Origin: Pseudomonas sp. GD03919
GTDB taxonomy: Bacteria > Pseudomonadota > Gammaproteobacteria > Pseudomonadales > Pseudomonadaceae
NCBI RefSeq assembly: GCF_029814935.1
Contig: NZ_CP104582.1
Span: 1,054,001-1,118,000 of the forward strand
Reading direction: 5' to 3'
Length of the DNA: 64,000 nucleotides
Shown: one piece after another, positions 28,288 through 37,527 of the stretch
Numbering within the stretch: position 1 is the stretch's first letter
Layout of the letters: every line of letters starts with the position of its first letter
Made by a program: the position numbers and the translations under genes
The notes under the pieces: model-generated
Seen by the model: the letters and a program-made list of their open reading frames with translations, nothing else
What the model was told of the DNA's origin: nothing
The model's database searches: none

Positions 28288-28346
28288 CGTAGCCCGGATG
28301 CAATCCGGGAACCGTCATAAGCAGCATTCCCGGATTACGGGCTACG
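28288..28346. repeat. REP-like inverted pair, gtagcccggat class
   Basis: cgtagcccggatgcaatccggg and its inverted partner cccggattacgggctacg with a 20-base spacer, between the SDR gene and a small membrane-protein gene. Confidence 0.8.
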
Positions 28347-28361
28347 AGGCTGGCGCTGCGT

Positions 28362-28826
28362 TTATCGGATGAACTTGCCTTGCAAGCGCTCGGCGCGAAA
28401 CTCCAGGCTGTTTGGGCGATAGCCGCTGCGCAGGTCGGGCAGGGGCAGGCAGTCGTTCCAGCTGGCGCCCGGCAGCAGCTCGCCCGGGCCGCTGTAGCGC
28501 GGCGATTCATACAGGCGCTGGGCCAGGTTGGTGGAGTTGCCGGGCCGGTAGGCGGCGACTTCCCAGCGCAGCTCGAGCAAGGCGGCGTCGCTGCCGTTCT
28601 TCAGGTCGATGGCCAGCGGGCGGTCGGCAGGGCAGCGCTGTGGGTCGTAGTGCAGGCGTAGTTCGAGGTGGGCGAGGTAGCGCTCGTCGCGGCTTTCCTG
28701 CCAGATCACCCAGGTGGCCACCAGACCCAGACCGACCAGCGCGGCCATGGACACCGGCAGTGCCTTGGTCGGATAGCGGATCAGCAGAATCAGCCAGGTA
28801 ATGACGAGTACGACACCGAACAGCAT
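28362..28826 (-). CDS. Membrane-anchored conserved protein of unknown function
   Basis: 154 residues: two N-terminal membrane helices (MLFGVVLVITWLILLI and MAALVGLGLVATWVIW) and a C-terminal domain of about 105 residues rich in beta strands (HLELRLHYDPQRCPADRPLAIDLKNGSD, LRWEVAAYRPG) that probably faces the periplasm. Two Cys residues (RCPADR, NDCLPLPD) could pair. Similar proteins in Pseudomonas are sometimes labelled multidrug transporters, for which I see no support. Confidence 0.7.
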   Translation of the reverse strand: MLFGVVLVITWLILLIRYPTKALPVSMAALVGLGLVATWVIWQESRDERYLAHLELRLHYDPQRCPADRPLAIDLKNGSDAALLELRWEVAAYRPGNSTNLAQRLYESPRYSGPGELLPGASWNDCLPLPDLRSGYRPNSLEFRAERLQGKFIR

Positions 28827-28945
28827 GCGGGCAATCCTTTTGGAGGTCTGCGCTCATCCTACACTAGCCAGCCCTGCGCCAGGAGGAGCGCAATGGCCGC
28901 TTATCCTGGCGCCGGCGAAAGCGGGAACCCGGGGGCAGGATAGCG

Positions 28946-28970
28946 ATGCCCGCTTGTGCGGGCATGCGGT
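28946..28970. repeat. Short GC palindrome
   Basis: gatgcccgcttgtgcgggcatgc downstream of yaaA; hairpin without a T-run, so a REP-like remnant rather than a terminator. Confidence 0.5.
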
Positions 28971-29010
28971 GTTGCCTGATGCCCGACATGGGGCGGGGCG
29001 TACTGTGCTT

Positions 29011-29790
29011 TCAGTCCTGCGGCTGGTCGCGCAGGAACACCAGGCTGTCGGCCTTGGAATGCTCGGCTGAATAACGGTAGCCCTGATAGTTGAAGTCCTT
29101 CAGGCCTTCGGGGTTGGTCAGGCGCTCCTTGATCACGTAGCGCGCCATCAGGCCGCGGGCTTTCTTGGCGTAGAAGCTGATGATCTTGTACTGGCCGTTC
29201 TTCAGATCCTTGAACTCGGTGTCGATAATGCGTGCGTTCAGAGCCTTGCGCTTGACCGCGCCAAAGTACTCGTTGGAGGCGAGGTTGAGCAACACGTCAT
29301 CGCCCTGCGCAGCCAGCGCTTCGTTGAGCCAGCCACTGATGCGCTCGCCCCAGAAGGCATACAGATCCTTGCCGCGTGCATTGGCCAGCTTGGTGCCCAT
29401 TTCCAGGCGGTAGGGCTGCATCAGGTCCAGCGGACGCAGCACGCCATAAAGGCCCGAGAGCATGCGCAGGTGGGCCTGGGCGAAGTCGAAGTCGTCTTCG
29501 GAAAAGTCCTCGGCATTCAGGCCGGTGTACACATCGCCCTTGAACGCCAGCAAGGCCTGCTTGGCGTTTTCAGGCGTGAACTCGGCTTGCCAACTGCCGA
29601 AGCGTGCGGCATTGAGACCGGCCAGTTTATCCGACAGGTGCATCAGCTCGGCAATCTGCGCCGGGCTGAAGTCGCGCAACTGCTCGATCAGTACCTGGGC
29701 ATGGTCGAGGTGTTCGGGTAGGGTGAAACGCGGAGTGGCAGGCGGGGTCTCGTAGTCGAGGGTCTTGGCCGGTGAAATCACCATCAGCAT
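29011..29790 (-). CDS. yaaA: Peroxide stress protein YaaA (DUF328)
   Basis: 259 residues. In E. coli YaaA lowers free iron during peroxide stress and belongs to the OxyR regulon. The signature N-terminus [17 protein letters not shown] and blocks [32 protein letters not shown] and [13 protein letters not shown] are all present. Monocistronic. No OxyR site is obvious upstream. Confidence 0.93.
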   Translation of the reverse strand: MLMVISPAKTLDYETPPATPRFTLPEHLDHAQVLIEQLRDFSPAQIAELMHLSDKLAGLNAARFGSWQAEFTPENAKQALLAFKGDVYTGLNAEDFSEDDFDFAQAHLRMLSGLYGVLRPLDLMQPYRLEMGTKLANARGKDLYAFWGERISGWLNEALAAQGDDVLLNLASNEYFGAVKRKALNARIIDTEFKDLKNGQYKIISFYAKKARGLMARYVIKERLTNPEGLKDFNYQGYRYSAEHSKADSLVFLRDQPQD

Positions 29791-30220
29791 GTGCGGAATC
29801 TCCAGAAAGCGTGACGGCGATTCTAGAGGTCAGGGGACGGCAAGACCACCTATCGGGGTGATTGAGACGAACAGCGCCCCGTACCCGATTGGCGCGGCAT
29901 GCTGCAAGAGGGGGCGGGGTAGCTAAGGGAGTGACAGCAGGTAGGACTTCGGACTGTAACGGGGGGCTGGCGGCTCGCCAAGCACTATCTGTCGCCTCTG
30001 CAAATAAACCTGCATGGCGATAAAAAAACGTTTTTCTGTCATGTGAATTGGAGTAATAAAAAAGCAAGACCGCCGAAACCTGCAGACAGGTGGCGGCCAT
30101 TGGCCCTCACCTTGCTTGCCACCTTTTGGCCCCGACCTGAAAAAAGTCGGCGGTCTCTGTCCGGCGCAGCACCGCCTCTGGTATTGCGTCGCCTGGCTAC
30201 TACAAGAAGGTGACCGACGT
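29791..30220. other. Intergenic region between yaaA and phoH (430 bp)
   Basis: Divergent promoter region. I see A/T-rich runs near 30025-30065 and a modest inverted repeat (accgccgaaacctgcagacaggtggcgg, 30069-30096), but no gene, known RNA or clear regulator site. Confidence 0.4.
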
Positions 30221-31612
30221 ATGGATGACCACGGACGCTCCAAGCCCACCGCTCCAACCCTCTACGCTCTCGACACCAACGTCCTGATTCACGATCCCAA
30301 CGCCTTGCTCAACTTCGAAGAACACCACGTCGCCATCCCGATGACGGTGCTGGAGGAACTCGACAAACTGAAATCCGGCAAGCATGGCGTTGCCGCCGAA
30401 TGTCGCCAGGCCATCCGCCTGATCGATCAGATTCTCGCCGGCGCCGAACCTGAGGAGGTCGAGTACGGGGTACCCATCCAGCGCGGCAAGAGCGGCCCCT
30501 GCGGTCGTCTTTCCATCCTTATGAGTAAAAGTGCGGCGCCGGTGACCTGGCTGCCGGAAAACCTCAACGACAACAAGATCATCAACCAGTTGGTGGAGCT
30601 GAAGTCGCGCAACCCCGGCCTGTCCGTGGTGCTGGTGACCAAGGACATCAACATGCGCCTGAAGGCGCGCGCCTGCGGTATCGACGCCGAGGACTACCAC
30701 ACCGACCAACTGGTCGATGATGTGTCGCTGCTGTCCAAGGGCTATCACGACATGCCCGGCTCGTTCTGGGATCGTGTGAGCAAGGTCGACACCCGTCAGG
30801 ACCACGGGCGCACCTGGCATCGCGTACAACTCATCGACAACCTGCCGGCGGTGCACGTCAACGAGTTCATCCTCGATGAGCAGGGCTTCGTCGGCTGGAT
30901 CAAGGCGATCAAGGGCGATGAGCTGGTGATCCTCGACATGCACCAGGAGCCGCTGCTGCACCAGGAAGCCTGGGGCCTGAAACCGCGCGACATCCACCAG
31001 GCGCTGGCGCTGTTCGCGCTGCTCGACCCGGATATCCACCTGGTCAACCTGTCCGGCGCCGCCGGTTCGGGCAAGACCATCCTGGCGCTGGCCGCGGCCA
31101 TCGAGCAGACCATGGTCAGCAAGCGTTACCGGCGCATCATCGCCACCCGCAGCGTGCAGGGGCTGGATCAGGAAATCGGCTTTCTGCCCGGCACCGAGGC
31201 GGAGAAGATGGAGCCCTGGCTCGGCGCCATTACCGACAACCTCGAAGCGCTGCACATGGAGGACGAGAGCACCCACGGCAGCGTTGACTACATCCTGCAG
31301 AAGGTGCCGCTGCAATTTAAGTCGCTGAACTACATCCGCGGGCGCAGCTTCCAGCAGAGCCTGATCCTCATCGACGAGTGTCAGAACCTCACCCCGCACC
31401 AGATGAAGACCATCATCACCCGTGCCGGCAGCGGCTCGAAGGTGGTCTGTCTGGGCAACCTGGCGCAGATCGATACGCCCTACCTGTCGGCGCCCAGCTC
31501 GGGCCTGACCTACCTCACCGAACGCTTCAAGGGCTTCCCGCACGGCGTGCACATTACCCTGCAAGGCGTCCCGCGATCGATCCTCGCCGAGTACGCGGAA
31601 AGCCACATGTAA
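30221..31612 (+). CDS. PhoH-family ATPase with N-terminal PIN domain
   Basis: 463 residues. PIN nuclease domain first (LYALDTNVLIHDPNALLNFEEHHVAIP, with Asp at the start and further acidic residues in LVTKDINMRLKA), then a PhoH/RecA-like ATPase with Walker A GAAGSGKTILAL and Walker B LILIDECQNLTP. This PhoH2/YlaK architecture is linked to RNA unwinding and cleavage; the role in Pseudomonas is unclear. The start at MDDHGRS follows an agaagg site; the open frame upstream has no coding character. A terminator follows. Confidence 0.92.
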   Translation: MDDHGRSKPTAPTLYALDTNVLIHDPNALLNFEEHHVAIPMTVLEELDKLKSGKHGVAAECRQAIRLIDQILAGAEPEEVEYGVPIQRGKSGPCGRLSILMSKSAAPVTWLPENLNDNKIINQLVELKSRNPGLSVVLVTKDINMRLKARACGIDAEDYHTDQLVDDVSLLSKGYHDMPGSFWDRVSKVDTRQDHGRTWHRVQLIDNLPAVHVNEFILDEQGFVGWIKAIKGDELVILDMHQEPLLHQEAWGLKPRDIHQALALFALLDPDIHLVNLSGAAGSGKTILALAAAIEQTMVSKRYRRIIATRSVQGLDQEIGFLPGTEAEKMEPWLGAITDNLEALHMEDESTHGSVDYILQKVPLQFKSLNYIRGRSFQQSLILIDECQNLTPHQMKTIITRAGSGSKVVCLGNLAQIDTPYLSAPSSGLTYLTERFKGFPHGVHITLQGVPRSILAEYAESHM

Positions 31613-31632
31613 CCCTCGGGCCGTTAAACAGG

Positions 31633-31662
31633 CGCCCCTGCTCGCAAGAGCCGGGGCGTTTT
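31633..31662 (+). terminator. Terminator after the phoH-type gene
   Basis: Stem cgcccc...ggggcg with an inner ctcgcaagag hairpin, followed by TTTT. Confidence 0.75.
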
Positions 31663-31683
31663 AGTCTGCATCGCCACAGGTTC

Positions 31684-31732
31684 CGTAGGAGCGGCTTCAG
31701 CCGCGATGATCGCGGATAAATCCGCTCCTACA
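31684..31732. repeat. REP-like inverted pair, gtaggagcgg class
   Basis: cgtaggagcggcttcagccgcgatgatcgcgg ... ccgctcctac; directly followed by another repeat of the gtagcccggat class. Confidence 0.75.
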
Positions 31733-31744
31733 GTTGCGTAGCCC

Positions 31745-31803
31745 GTAGCCCGGATGCAATCCGGGTTTTTTGCCACCCTGGCCCCGGATTGCATCCGGGC
31801 TAC
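31745..31803. repeat. REP-like inverted pair, gtagcccggat class
   Basis: gtagcccggatgcaatccggg and the exact inverse cccggattgcatccgggctac around ttttttgccaccctgg, just upstream of moaC. Confidence 0.85.
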
Positions 31804-31856
31804 GATATCCTGACTTGCAGGTTTACAATCGGCCGATTCCCGTCTGGAGCTTTCCC

Positions 31857-32333
31857 GTGCTGACCCACCTCGATTCCCAAGGCCGCGCGCACATGGTCGA
31901 TGTCACCGACAAGGCGACCACCTTCCGTGAAGCCACCGCCGAAGCGCGCGTGCGCATGCTGCCGGCCACCCTGCAGATGATCGTCGCCGGCGAGCATCCC
32001 AAGGGCGACGTATTTGCCGTGGCGCGTATCGCCGGTATCCAGGCCGCGAAGAAAACCAGCGATCTGATACCCCTGTGCCACCCGCTGATGCTCACCGGCG
32101 TCAAGGTCGAGCTGAGTGCAGAGGGCGACGACACGGTGCATATCACCGCGCGTTGCAAACTGTCCGGGCAAACCGGTGTCGAGATGGAGGCACTGACCGC
32201 CGCCAGCGTCGCCGCGCTGACTATTTATGACATGTGCAAGGCCGTGGATCGCGGCATGGTCATCGAGCAGGTACGCCTGCTGGAAAAGCTCGGCGGCAAG
32301 AGTGGCCATTACAAGCTGGAGGAACAGGCATGA
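31857..32333 (+). CDS. moaC: Cyclic pyranopterin monophosphate synthase MoaC
   Basis: Second step of molybdenum cofactor synthesis, making cPMP in the cytoplasm. Motifs [62 protein letters not shown] are those of MoaC; the catalytic Lys lies in the last. The GTG start with a ggag site 7 bases ahead gives 158 residues, the normal size; an ATG 87 bases upstream would put repeat sequence into the protein. moaD overlaps by 4 bases. Confidence 0.95.
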   Translation: MLTHLDSQGRAHMVDVTDKATTFREATAEARVRMLPATLQMIVAGEHPKGDVFAVARIAGIQAAKKTSDLIPLCHPLMLTGVKVELSAEGDDTVHITARCKLSGQTGVEMEALTAASVAALTIYDMCKAVDRGMVIEQVRLLEKLGGKSGHYKLEEQA

Positions 32334-32572
32334 TCCGCGTGCAGTATTTCGCCCGCTACCGTGAAGCCCTGGGCCGTGACGACGAACACCTGAGCGGCGA
32401 CTTCGCCACCCTCGACGACTTGCGCCTGCACCTGGTCGCCCGTGGCGGCGAATGGGAAGTGCTGGGTGAGCAGAACCTGATGTGCGCGCGTAATCAGGAG
32501 CTGTGCAGCCTCGACGAACCACTGGCCGAAGGCGATGAAGTGGCCTTCTTCCCCACCGTCACTGGCGGTTGA
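32330..32572 (+). CDS. moaD: Molybdopterin synthase small subunit MoaD
   Basis: 80-residue ubiquitin-like sulfur carrier. It ends in Gly-Gly (FFPTVTGG), the tail that is adenylated and thiocarboxylated, and shows the beta-grasp pattern [14 protein letters not shown]...[17 protein letters not shown] overlap with moaC; moaE follows after 76 bases holding a short repeat. Confidence 0.95.
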   Translation: MIRVQYFARYREALGRDDEHLSGDFATLDDLRLHLVARGGEWEVLGEQNLMCARNQELCSLDEPLAEGDEVAFFPTVTGG

Positions 32573-32579
32573 TGCCGGC

Positions 32580-32603
32580 GTAGGGTGGGCTTCAGCCCAC
32601 CAT
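32580..32603. repeat. Short palindrome, gtagggtgggctt class
   Basis: gtagggtgggcttcagcccacc between moaD and moaE; the inverse copy occurs at 52068. Confidence 0.65.
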
Positions 32604-32648
32604 CAACCCACCAACTGCCTCTGAAAACTCCCCATCGAACGAGCCCCC

Positions 32649-33104
32649 ATGACCATCCGCGTCCAAGCCCAACCCTTCGACCCCGGCAGCGAGCTCAACG
32701 CCCTGCACGCCGCCAACCTCGGTATCGGCGCGGTGGTCACCTTCGTCGGCTATGTGCGTGACTTCAATGAAGGCCGCGAAGTCGGCGGCATGTTCCTCGA
32801 ACACTTCCCCGGCATGACCGAAAAGGCCCTGGCCAGAATCGCCGAGGAGGCGCGCGAGCGCTGGCCGCTGCTGGGCATCGAGATCATCCACCGCATCGGT
32901 CGCCTGGAGCCGGGCGAGCCCATCGTCTTCGTCGGCACCAGTAGCGCCCACCGCCAGGCTGCGTTCGACGCCTGCAACTTCATCATGGATTACCTGAAGA
33001 CCCGCGCGCCGTTCTGGAAGAAGGAAGACACCGCCGAAGGCCCGCGCTGGGTCGAGGGCCGCAGCAGCGATCAGAGCGCCGCCGAGCGTTGGCAGCGCCC
33101 GTAG
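32649..33104 (+). CDS. moaE: Molybdopterin synthase catalytic subunit MoaE
   Basis: 151 residues; with MoaD it converts cPMP to molybdopterin. Family blocks: GAVVTFVGYVRDFNEGREV, MFLEHFPGMTEKALARIAEEARERW, HRIGRLEPGEPIVFVGTSSAHRQAAFDACNFIMDYLKTRAPFWKKE, the last with the active-site Lys residues. It ends the moaCDE operon. Confidence 0.95.
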   Translation: MTIRVQAQPFDPGSELNALHAANLGIGAVVTFVGYVRDFNEGREVGGMFLEHFPGMTEKALARIAEEARERWPLLGIEIIHRIGRLEPGEPIVFVGTSSAHRQAAFDACNFIMDYLKTRAPFWKKEDTAEGPRWVEGRSSDQSAAERWQRP

Positions 33105-33210
33105 GGAGTGCCGCGCATACCGGTTTTCGTAATTCCTCGTACGGTGGATAACCGTACACCGCGCATTCCTCGATACCGTTCGGTGCGCACGCATCCTACG
33201 ATACTAAAGC
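33105..33210. repeat. Degenerate inverted repeat after moaE
   Basis: gtagggagtgccgcgcataccg...cgaggaatgcgc-type arms: ggaattacgaaaaccgg / cgtacggtggataaccgtacaccgcgcattcctcg / cggtgcgcacgcatcctacg. Looks like a worn REP-type pair; no gene seen in 33105-33383. Confidence 0.5.
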
Positions 33211-33316
33211 CGCCTCGGCGTGGCGCCATCAACCGTTTGGTGGGTTAGGCAGCGCACTGCTTGAAGGCCGGTATTCTGCGTTGCCGGCTTTAGTTGCAGC
33301 GAAAGCCACATCACGC

Positions 33317-33373
33317 GTAGGAGCTGGCTTGCCAGCGATGCTTCAAGCGGATCGCCAGCAAGCTGGCTCCTAC
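33317..33373. repeat. REP-like inverted pair, gtaggagctggc class
   Basis: gtaggagctggcttgccagcgatg ... atcgccagcaagctggctcctac, 57 bp, just downstream of a small minus-strand gene. Confidence 0.85.
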
Positions 33374-33383
33374 AAGAGCGGCT

Positions 33384-33548
33384 CTACGCCAACGCCAGAT
33401 GCACCCGCAACGCAATCGGCACCAGCATCATCAGCACACCCAGGCCCAGCACGCGCACGCCCCATTCGTGTTCGCGAAAGTTGAAGCCAACGCCCAGCAG
33501 CAGAAAACCGCCGATCAGCAGCATCAGCATGAGGTGATAGTGATCCAT
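33384..33548 (-). CDS. Small membrane protein, 54 residues
   Basis: MDHYHLMLMLLIGG... with two hydrophobic helices separated by NFREHEWGVR. A good ribosome-binding site (gcggagaagaacc) precedes the ATG, which supports translation. No recognised family; the basic end and helices suggest an inner-membrane micro-protein. It stops inside the arm of the neighbouring repeat region. Confidence 0.55.
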   Translation of the reverse strand: MDHYHLMLMLLIGGFLLLGVGFNFREHEWGVRVLGLGVLMMLVPIALRVHLALA

Positions 33549-33721
33549 GGTTCTTCTCCGCCTTGCCATCCTGTATACAGCCTAGTCCCTGCTGCGCGTT
33601 TCAGTGTTGACCTGTAGCAATGAATGCCTGACTCGATTGGCGACAAAAGGCGTCTTGATTGGTCGCTGCCCGGCGACAGGCTCTGCTCCATACTCTGCGC
33701 AGTTATTTTCAAGGGTCGTCC

Positions 33722-35647
33722 ATGCGCCAGTTCCTTCCACTTCTGTTCGCCGCTTTGCTGGTCGCCACACCGCTGGTCGCCGCCGAACGCCATTTCACCA
33801 TCCTGCACAGCAACGACTGGCAGTCGCGGCTGCTCGGCTTCGGCCCCAACAATGAATACAGCCCGGCGACGATCAATGATGACGATACCGTCGGCGCTAT
33901 CGCCCGGCTTGCCACATTATTGAATGAACGCCGCGCGGCCGCCGGTGAAGAACCGCTGCTGTTGCTCGACGGCGGCGACTTCACCATGGGCACGCTGTTT
34001 CATACCGTCGCCCGCGAGATGGGCAGCGAACTGCGTCTGATGACTGAGCTGGGCTATGACGCCGCGGTGATCGGCAACCATGAATTCGACTTCCGCCCAG
34101 CCGGGCTGGCCGCAATGATCAGCGCCGCGCACAGTGCCAAGGGCGAGGCGCTGGTGCCACTGCTGTCAAGCAATATGCGCTTCGATCCGGGCAACAAGGC
34201 CGATGACAGCCTGCAGGCACACGCTGACGCCGGGCGCATCCTGCCGTACAAGCTGATCGAGCGCGGCGGTATTCGTTTCGGTCTGTTCGGCTTGCTCGGC
34301 AACAATGCCGTGGCCGTCAGCCCGATGATCAAACCGGTGACCTTCGCCGACCCGGTCGCCACCGCCAGGGAAACCGTGGCCCGGCTGCGAGAGGAGGGCG
34401 CCGAGGTAGTCATCCTGCTGTCGCACATGGGCGTGACTCAGCAGACCGATGGCGGCTGGCGCGGCGAGGAAGTGGAGCTGGTCGAGCAGGTGCCTGGCAT
34501 CGACATCGTCGTCGGTGGTCACTCGCATGTGGCGCTGCCGCAGCCGGTATTGGTGGGTGGGCGTACGCCGGTGGTGCAGGCCGGTTCCGAGATCCAGTAC
34601 CTCGGCGAGCTGCGCATGGCCCTCGGCGACGACGGCGTGCCGCGTGTGCGTGACTATCGCCTGCATGCGGTCAACGACAGCATCGTTGGCGATGCGACCA
34701 TCACCACCCAGGTCGAAGACTTCAAGCAGGTGGTCAGCGAGCGCATGCTCACGCCCAAAGGCTACCGCTTCGATCAGCCGCTGGCCAAGGTCGATCAGCG
34801 CCTGGGGCGCGACTTCAGTGAGCATGCCCTGGCCAATCTGGTCACCGATGCGCTGCGTCATGCGGTCGACGCCGACCTGGCGTTCACCGGCAACGGCACC
34901 ATTCGTGACGATCTGCTCAAGGGCCGTAATGGCGTGCAGGGCGTTTCCGACCTGTTTCGCATCGCTCCGCTGGGCATCGGCGAGTTCGACGATGAACCTG
35001 GCTACCCGATGATCAAGGCCTACGTCAACGCGCGTGAAATCAAGTCACTGTTGGAAGTGCTGCTGCTCGCCTATCAGTTGCGCGACAGCGGCAGCTATTA
35101 CCCGCGCGTTTCCGGCATCCGCTTCAGCTACAACCCCTGGCGCGTACCCTTCGACCGCGTCAGCCGCATCGAGATTGGCGATGCCCAGGGCGGTTACCGC
35201 GATCTGGACCTGAATGACACGCGCCTCTACAGCATCGGCGCCACCAGCTACGTCGGCAGCTTCACCTGGCTGGTGCCGGACCTGACCAATGGCCTGCTCG
35301 ACGTCATCCCCAAGGATGCCGACGGGCGCCCGCTACCGCGTATCGAAGATGCCATCGTAGATCAGGATCCGGATAAGGAGGGCGTGCAGGAACTCAAGGA
35401 ATGGCAGGCGTTGCTCGATCATATCCGCAACCTGCCGGATCTCGATGGCGACGGCCTGGCAGACATTCCCACCACGGGCGCGGCCGCCGAAGCGCGCATG
35501 ATTCGTGCGCCCAGCCTGCACCCGGCCGAACTGTTGCGCCTGGCCGGGCCGCTGCAGTGGAGTTTCAGTGGCGTGATTCTGCTCGGCTTGCTGCTGATCA
35601 TCTGGCTGCTCAGCCGTCCGCTGCGCCGTCGTCGCAGCCAGCGTTGA
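33722..35647 (+). CDS. 5'-nucleotidase/metallophosphatase family protein, membrane-anchored
   Basis: 641 residues: signal peptide (MRQFLPLLFAALLVATPLVAA), calcineurin-like phosphatase domain (LLLDGGDFTMGTL, VIGNHEFDFRP, ILLSHMG, VVGGHSHVALP), then the 5'-nucleotidase C-terminal domain (LANLVTDALRHAVDADLAFTGNGTIRDDL). Near residue 600 there is an acidic Ca-type loop (DLDGDGLAD) and a C-terminal membrane helix with an RRRR tail, so it is probably held at the inner membrane facing the periplasm. The first metal motif reads HSNDWQSR, with Gln where the family normally has His. Confidence 0.9.
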   Translation: MRQFLPLLFAALLVATPLVAAERHFTILHSNDWQSRLLGFGPNNEYSPATINDDDTVGAIARLATLLNERRAAAGEEPLLLLDGGDFTMGTLFHTVAREMGSELRLMTELGYDAAVIGNHEFDFRPAGLAAMISAAHSAKGEALVPLLSSNMRFDPGNKADDSLQAHADAGRILPYKLIERGGIRFGLFGLLGNNAVAVSPMIKPVTFADPVATARETVARLREEGAEVVILLSHMGVTQQTDGGWRGEEVELVEQVPGIDIVVGGHSHVALPQPVLVGGRTPVVQAGSEIQYLGELRMALGDDGVPRVRDYRLHAVNDSIVGDATITTQVEDFKQVVSERMLTPKGYRFDQPLAKVDQRLGRDFSEHALANLVTDALRHAVDADLAFTGNGTIRDDLLKGRNGVQGVSDLFRIAPLGIGEFDDEPGYPMIKAYVNAREIKSLLEVLLLAYQLRDSGSYYPRVSGIRFSYNPWRVPFDRVSRIEIGDAQGGYRDLDLNDTRLYSIGATSYVGSFTWLVPDLTNGLLDVIPKDADGRPLPRIEDAIVDQDPDKEGVQELKEWQALLDHIRNLPDLDGDGLADIPTTGAAAEARMIRAPSLHPAELLRLAGPLQWSFSGVILLGLLLIIWLLSRPLRRRRSQR

Positions 35648-35934
35648 CGGCCATAGGGGACGGCGTACCGGGCATGACGCGCAACTTGACCGTCATGCGC
35701 GCACGGCGCGCCAATACCTTTGCGCTCGCGCCAGCCTGAACATCATGGCGCCGTTGGCTTGCCGCGCACGGCGCACCCCAGGGGGCAACCACCTTGCCAA
35801 GCCCTACCTACCTCCGTATGGTGCAAAGCCGACTGATTCGGAAGCTACGCAATGATCGCTCAGCACTGCCCGCGCGCTGAACGTGCACAACCGGGCCGTT
35901 CCCATTCGGATAAAACCGGCGCGGCAATCGTCTT
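35648..35934. other. Intergenic region (287 bp)
   Basis: GC-rich sequence with gcgcacggcgc copies at about 35700 and 35765 (part of a loose repeat). I see no gene or clear hairpin with a T-run. Confidence 0.4.
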
Positions 35935-36849
35935 ATGACCGCACTCCAACATTCGCGCCCGCTGGCGCTGTTCGGCCTGCTGCTGGCCAACCTGTGCTGG
36001 TCCGGCAATGCCCTGGTAGCGCGCGCCTTCGCTGGCGATATCGCGCCGTTCACCCTGTCGTTCTGGCGTTGGGTCCTGGCCCTGGCGCTGTTGCTGCCTT
36101 TCGTTGCCATGCCGCTGTGGCGCCATCGCGCAGCCCTCTGTCATGCCGGCTGGCGCCTGCTGGTGCTTGGCGGTCTGGGTATCGCCGGCTACAACTCGCT
36201 GCTCTACAGCGCCGCGCAGACCACGGCGGCCATCAACATCTCGCTGGTCAACACCTGCCTGCCGCTGGTGACCTTCATCGGCGCCGGGCTATTGCTCAAT
36301 GAATGGCCGGCGCGGCGTGCCTGGTGGGGCATGCTGGTGGCGGTGCTGGGCCTGGCCGTGCTGATCAGCCAGGGGCAATGGAGCCGTCTGGCCAGCCTGT
36401 CGTTCAACCAGGGCGATCTGATCATGCTGCTGGCCGTGGTTGACTGGGCCCTGTACTCGCTGCTGCTGCGGCGTTGGTCGGCGTACCTGCAGCCGATCCC
36501 GCCGCTGGCATTGCTCGGCGTATTCATCCTGCTCGGCGTGCCGCTGATCCTGCCTTTCTATTTATACGAACTGAGCCAGGGTGCGCACCTGACCATCAAT
36601 GCGGCCAACCTCTCGGCCATCACCTACACCGCCGTATTCGCCTCGCTGCTGGCCTACCTGGCCTGGAACCACGGCATCCGCGTGATCGGTGCGGCCAAGG
36701 CGGCACTGACCAACTACGTGATGCCGGTTTTTACCGCGTTGCTGGGGTGGGTGCTGCTGGGCGAGAGCTTGCAGGTCTACCACTGGCTGGGCGCCGCGAT
36801 GATCTTCGGCGGCCTGCTGCTGGCCACGCGGCCCGGTAAAACACTGTAG
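35935..36849 (+). CDS. EamA/DMT-family transporter
   Basis: 304 residues with ten hydrophobic segments arranged as two EamA repeats (LFGLLLANLCWSGNALVARAFAGDIAPFTLSFWRW and VVDWALYSLLLRRW...AVFASLLAYLAWNHGIRVIGAAKAALTNYVMPVFTALLGWVLLGE). Inner-membrane exporter of amino acids or metabolites; the substrate cannot be told from sequence. It stands alone. Confidence 0.9.
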   Translation: MTALQHSRPLALFGLLLANLCWSGNALVARAFAGDIAPFTLSFWRWVLALALLLPFVAMPLWRHRAALCHAGWRLLVLGGLGIAGYNSLLYSAAQTTAAINISLVNTCLPLVTFIGAGLLLNEWPARRAWWGMLVAVLGLAVLISQGQWSRLASLSFNQGDLIMLLAVVDWALYSLLLRRWSAYLQPIPPLALLGVFILLGVPLILPFYLYELSQGAHLTINAANLSAITYTAVFASLLAYLAWNHGIRVIGAAKAALTNYVMPVFTALLGWVLLGESLQVYHWLGAAMIFGGLLLATRPGKTL

Positions 36850-36892
36850 GCGCGACGGGGCTACACAGACGCAGCAGGTACTGCATCACCCT

Positions 36893-36967
36893 GTAGGAGC
36901 CGCGCCTAGCGGCGAATCGTGTGAACAGCGCAAAGCCAAAAGCTTCGCCCCGGGGCGGGGCTCCTAC
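36893..36967. repeat. REP-like inverted pair, gtaggag class
   Basis: gtaggagccgcgcctagcggcgaa ... aagcttcgccccggggcggggctcctac between the transporter and a lipoprotein gene. Confidence 0.8.
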
Positions 36968-37054
36968 TGAGTCGTGTCGGTGGATCACGCTTCACCGATC
37001 CACCTTTCAAAGCCGGCGGATGAACAAGGCATCATCCGCCCTACGGCGATCCCC

Positions 37055-37501
37055 TCACTCTGGCTTCAGCATCACCAAGGCTTCACCGCCTTCACGATCA
37101 TGCATGAGGATGAACGGCTGTCCGGCGATCATCATCTTCACCGGCACCTTGCGCGGCACCGTGGTGCCCGCGTTGATGGCTGCCGCGCTGAGCAACTGGC
37201 GCGTCAGGCTGTCATCCTCCTGCGCCTCGCTGGTCACCACGCATTCGTGGCTGGCCTTGACCTGAATGCTCAGGCTCTTGTCCGCATTGAAGCCAACAGT
37301 GGCGAAGCCCATATCGGTCATCTCGGTGATGCCATGCTGCCGCGCCACGCGATGCGCCTCGGCAAAACTCGGCGCCGTCTGCAGGCAGATGTCGCGAAAC
37401 GCCTGTACCACCGGCGACGTGATCGGCACCGGCGGTTGCGAACCCATATTGGCGCAGGCGCCGAGAAGGCCAGCGCTGACAAGCAAGGCGAACGGTTTCA
37501 T
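37055..37501 (-). CDS. Putative lipoprotein of unknown function
   Basis: 148 residues with a lipoprotein signal MKPFALLVSAGLLGAC (lipobox LGAC, Cys16). The mature part has a Cys pair (RDICLQTAP, SHECVV) and ends in a strand-rich domain (VPVKMMIAGQPFILMHDREGGEALVMLKPE). No family recognised. A 54-residue frame ends 26 bases upstream and is probably cotranscribed. Confidence 0.75.
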   Translation of the reverse strand: MKPFALLVSAGLLGACANMGSQPPVPITSPVVQAFRDICLQTAPSFAEAHRVARQHGITEMTDMGFATVGFNADKSLSIQVKASHECVVTSEAQEDDSLTRQLLSAAAINAGTTVPRKVPVKMMIAGQPFILMHDREGGEALVMLKPE

Positions 37502-37527
37502 CACATCATTCCTTAATGAAGAGGTGT

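Noticed and set aside
28883..28945. Short plus-strand frame starting atggccgcttatcc
   Set aside because: Only about 17 codons and inside repeat-like sequence.
30200..31606. 468-residue minus-strand frame opposite the PhoH-type gene
   Set aside because: Antisense shadow; the plus strand has PIN and ATPase motifs.
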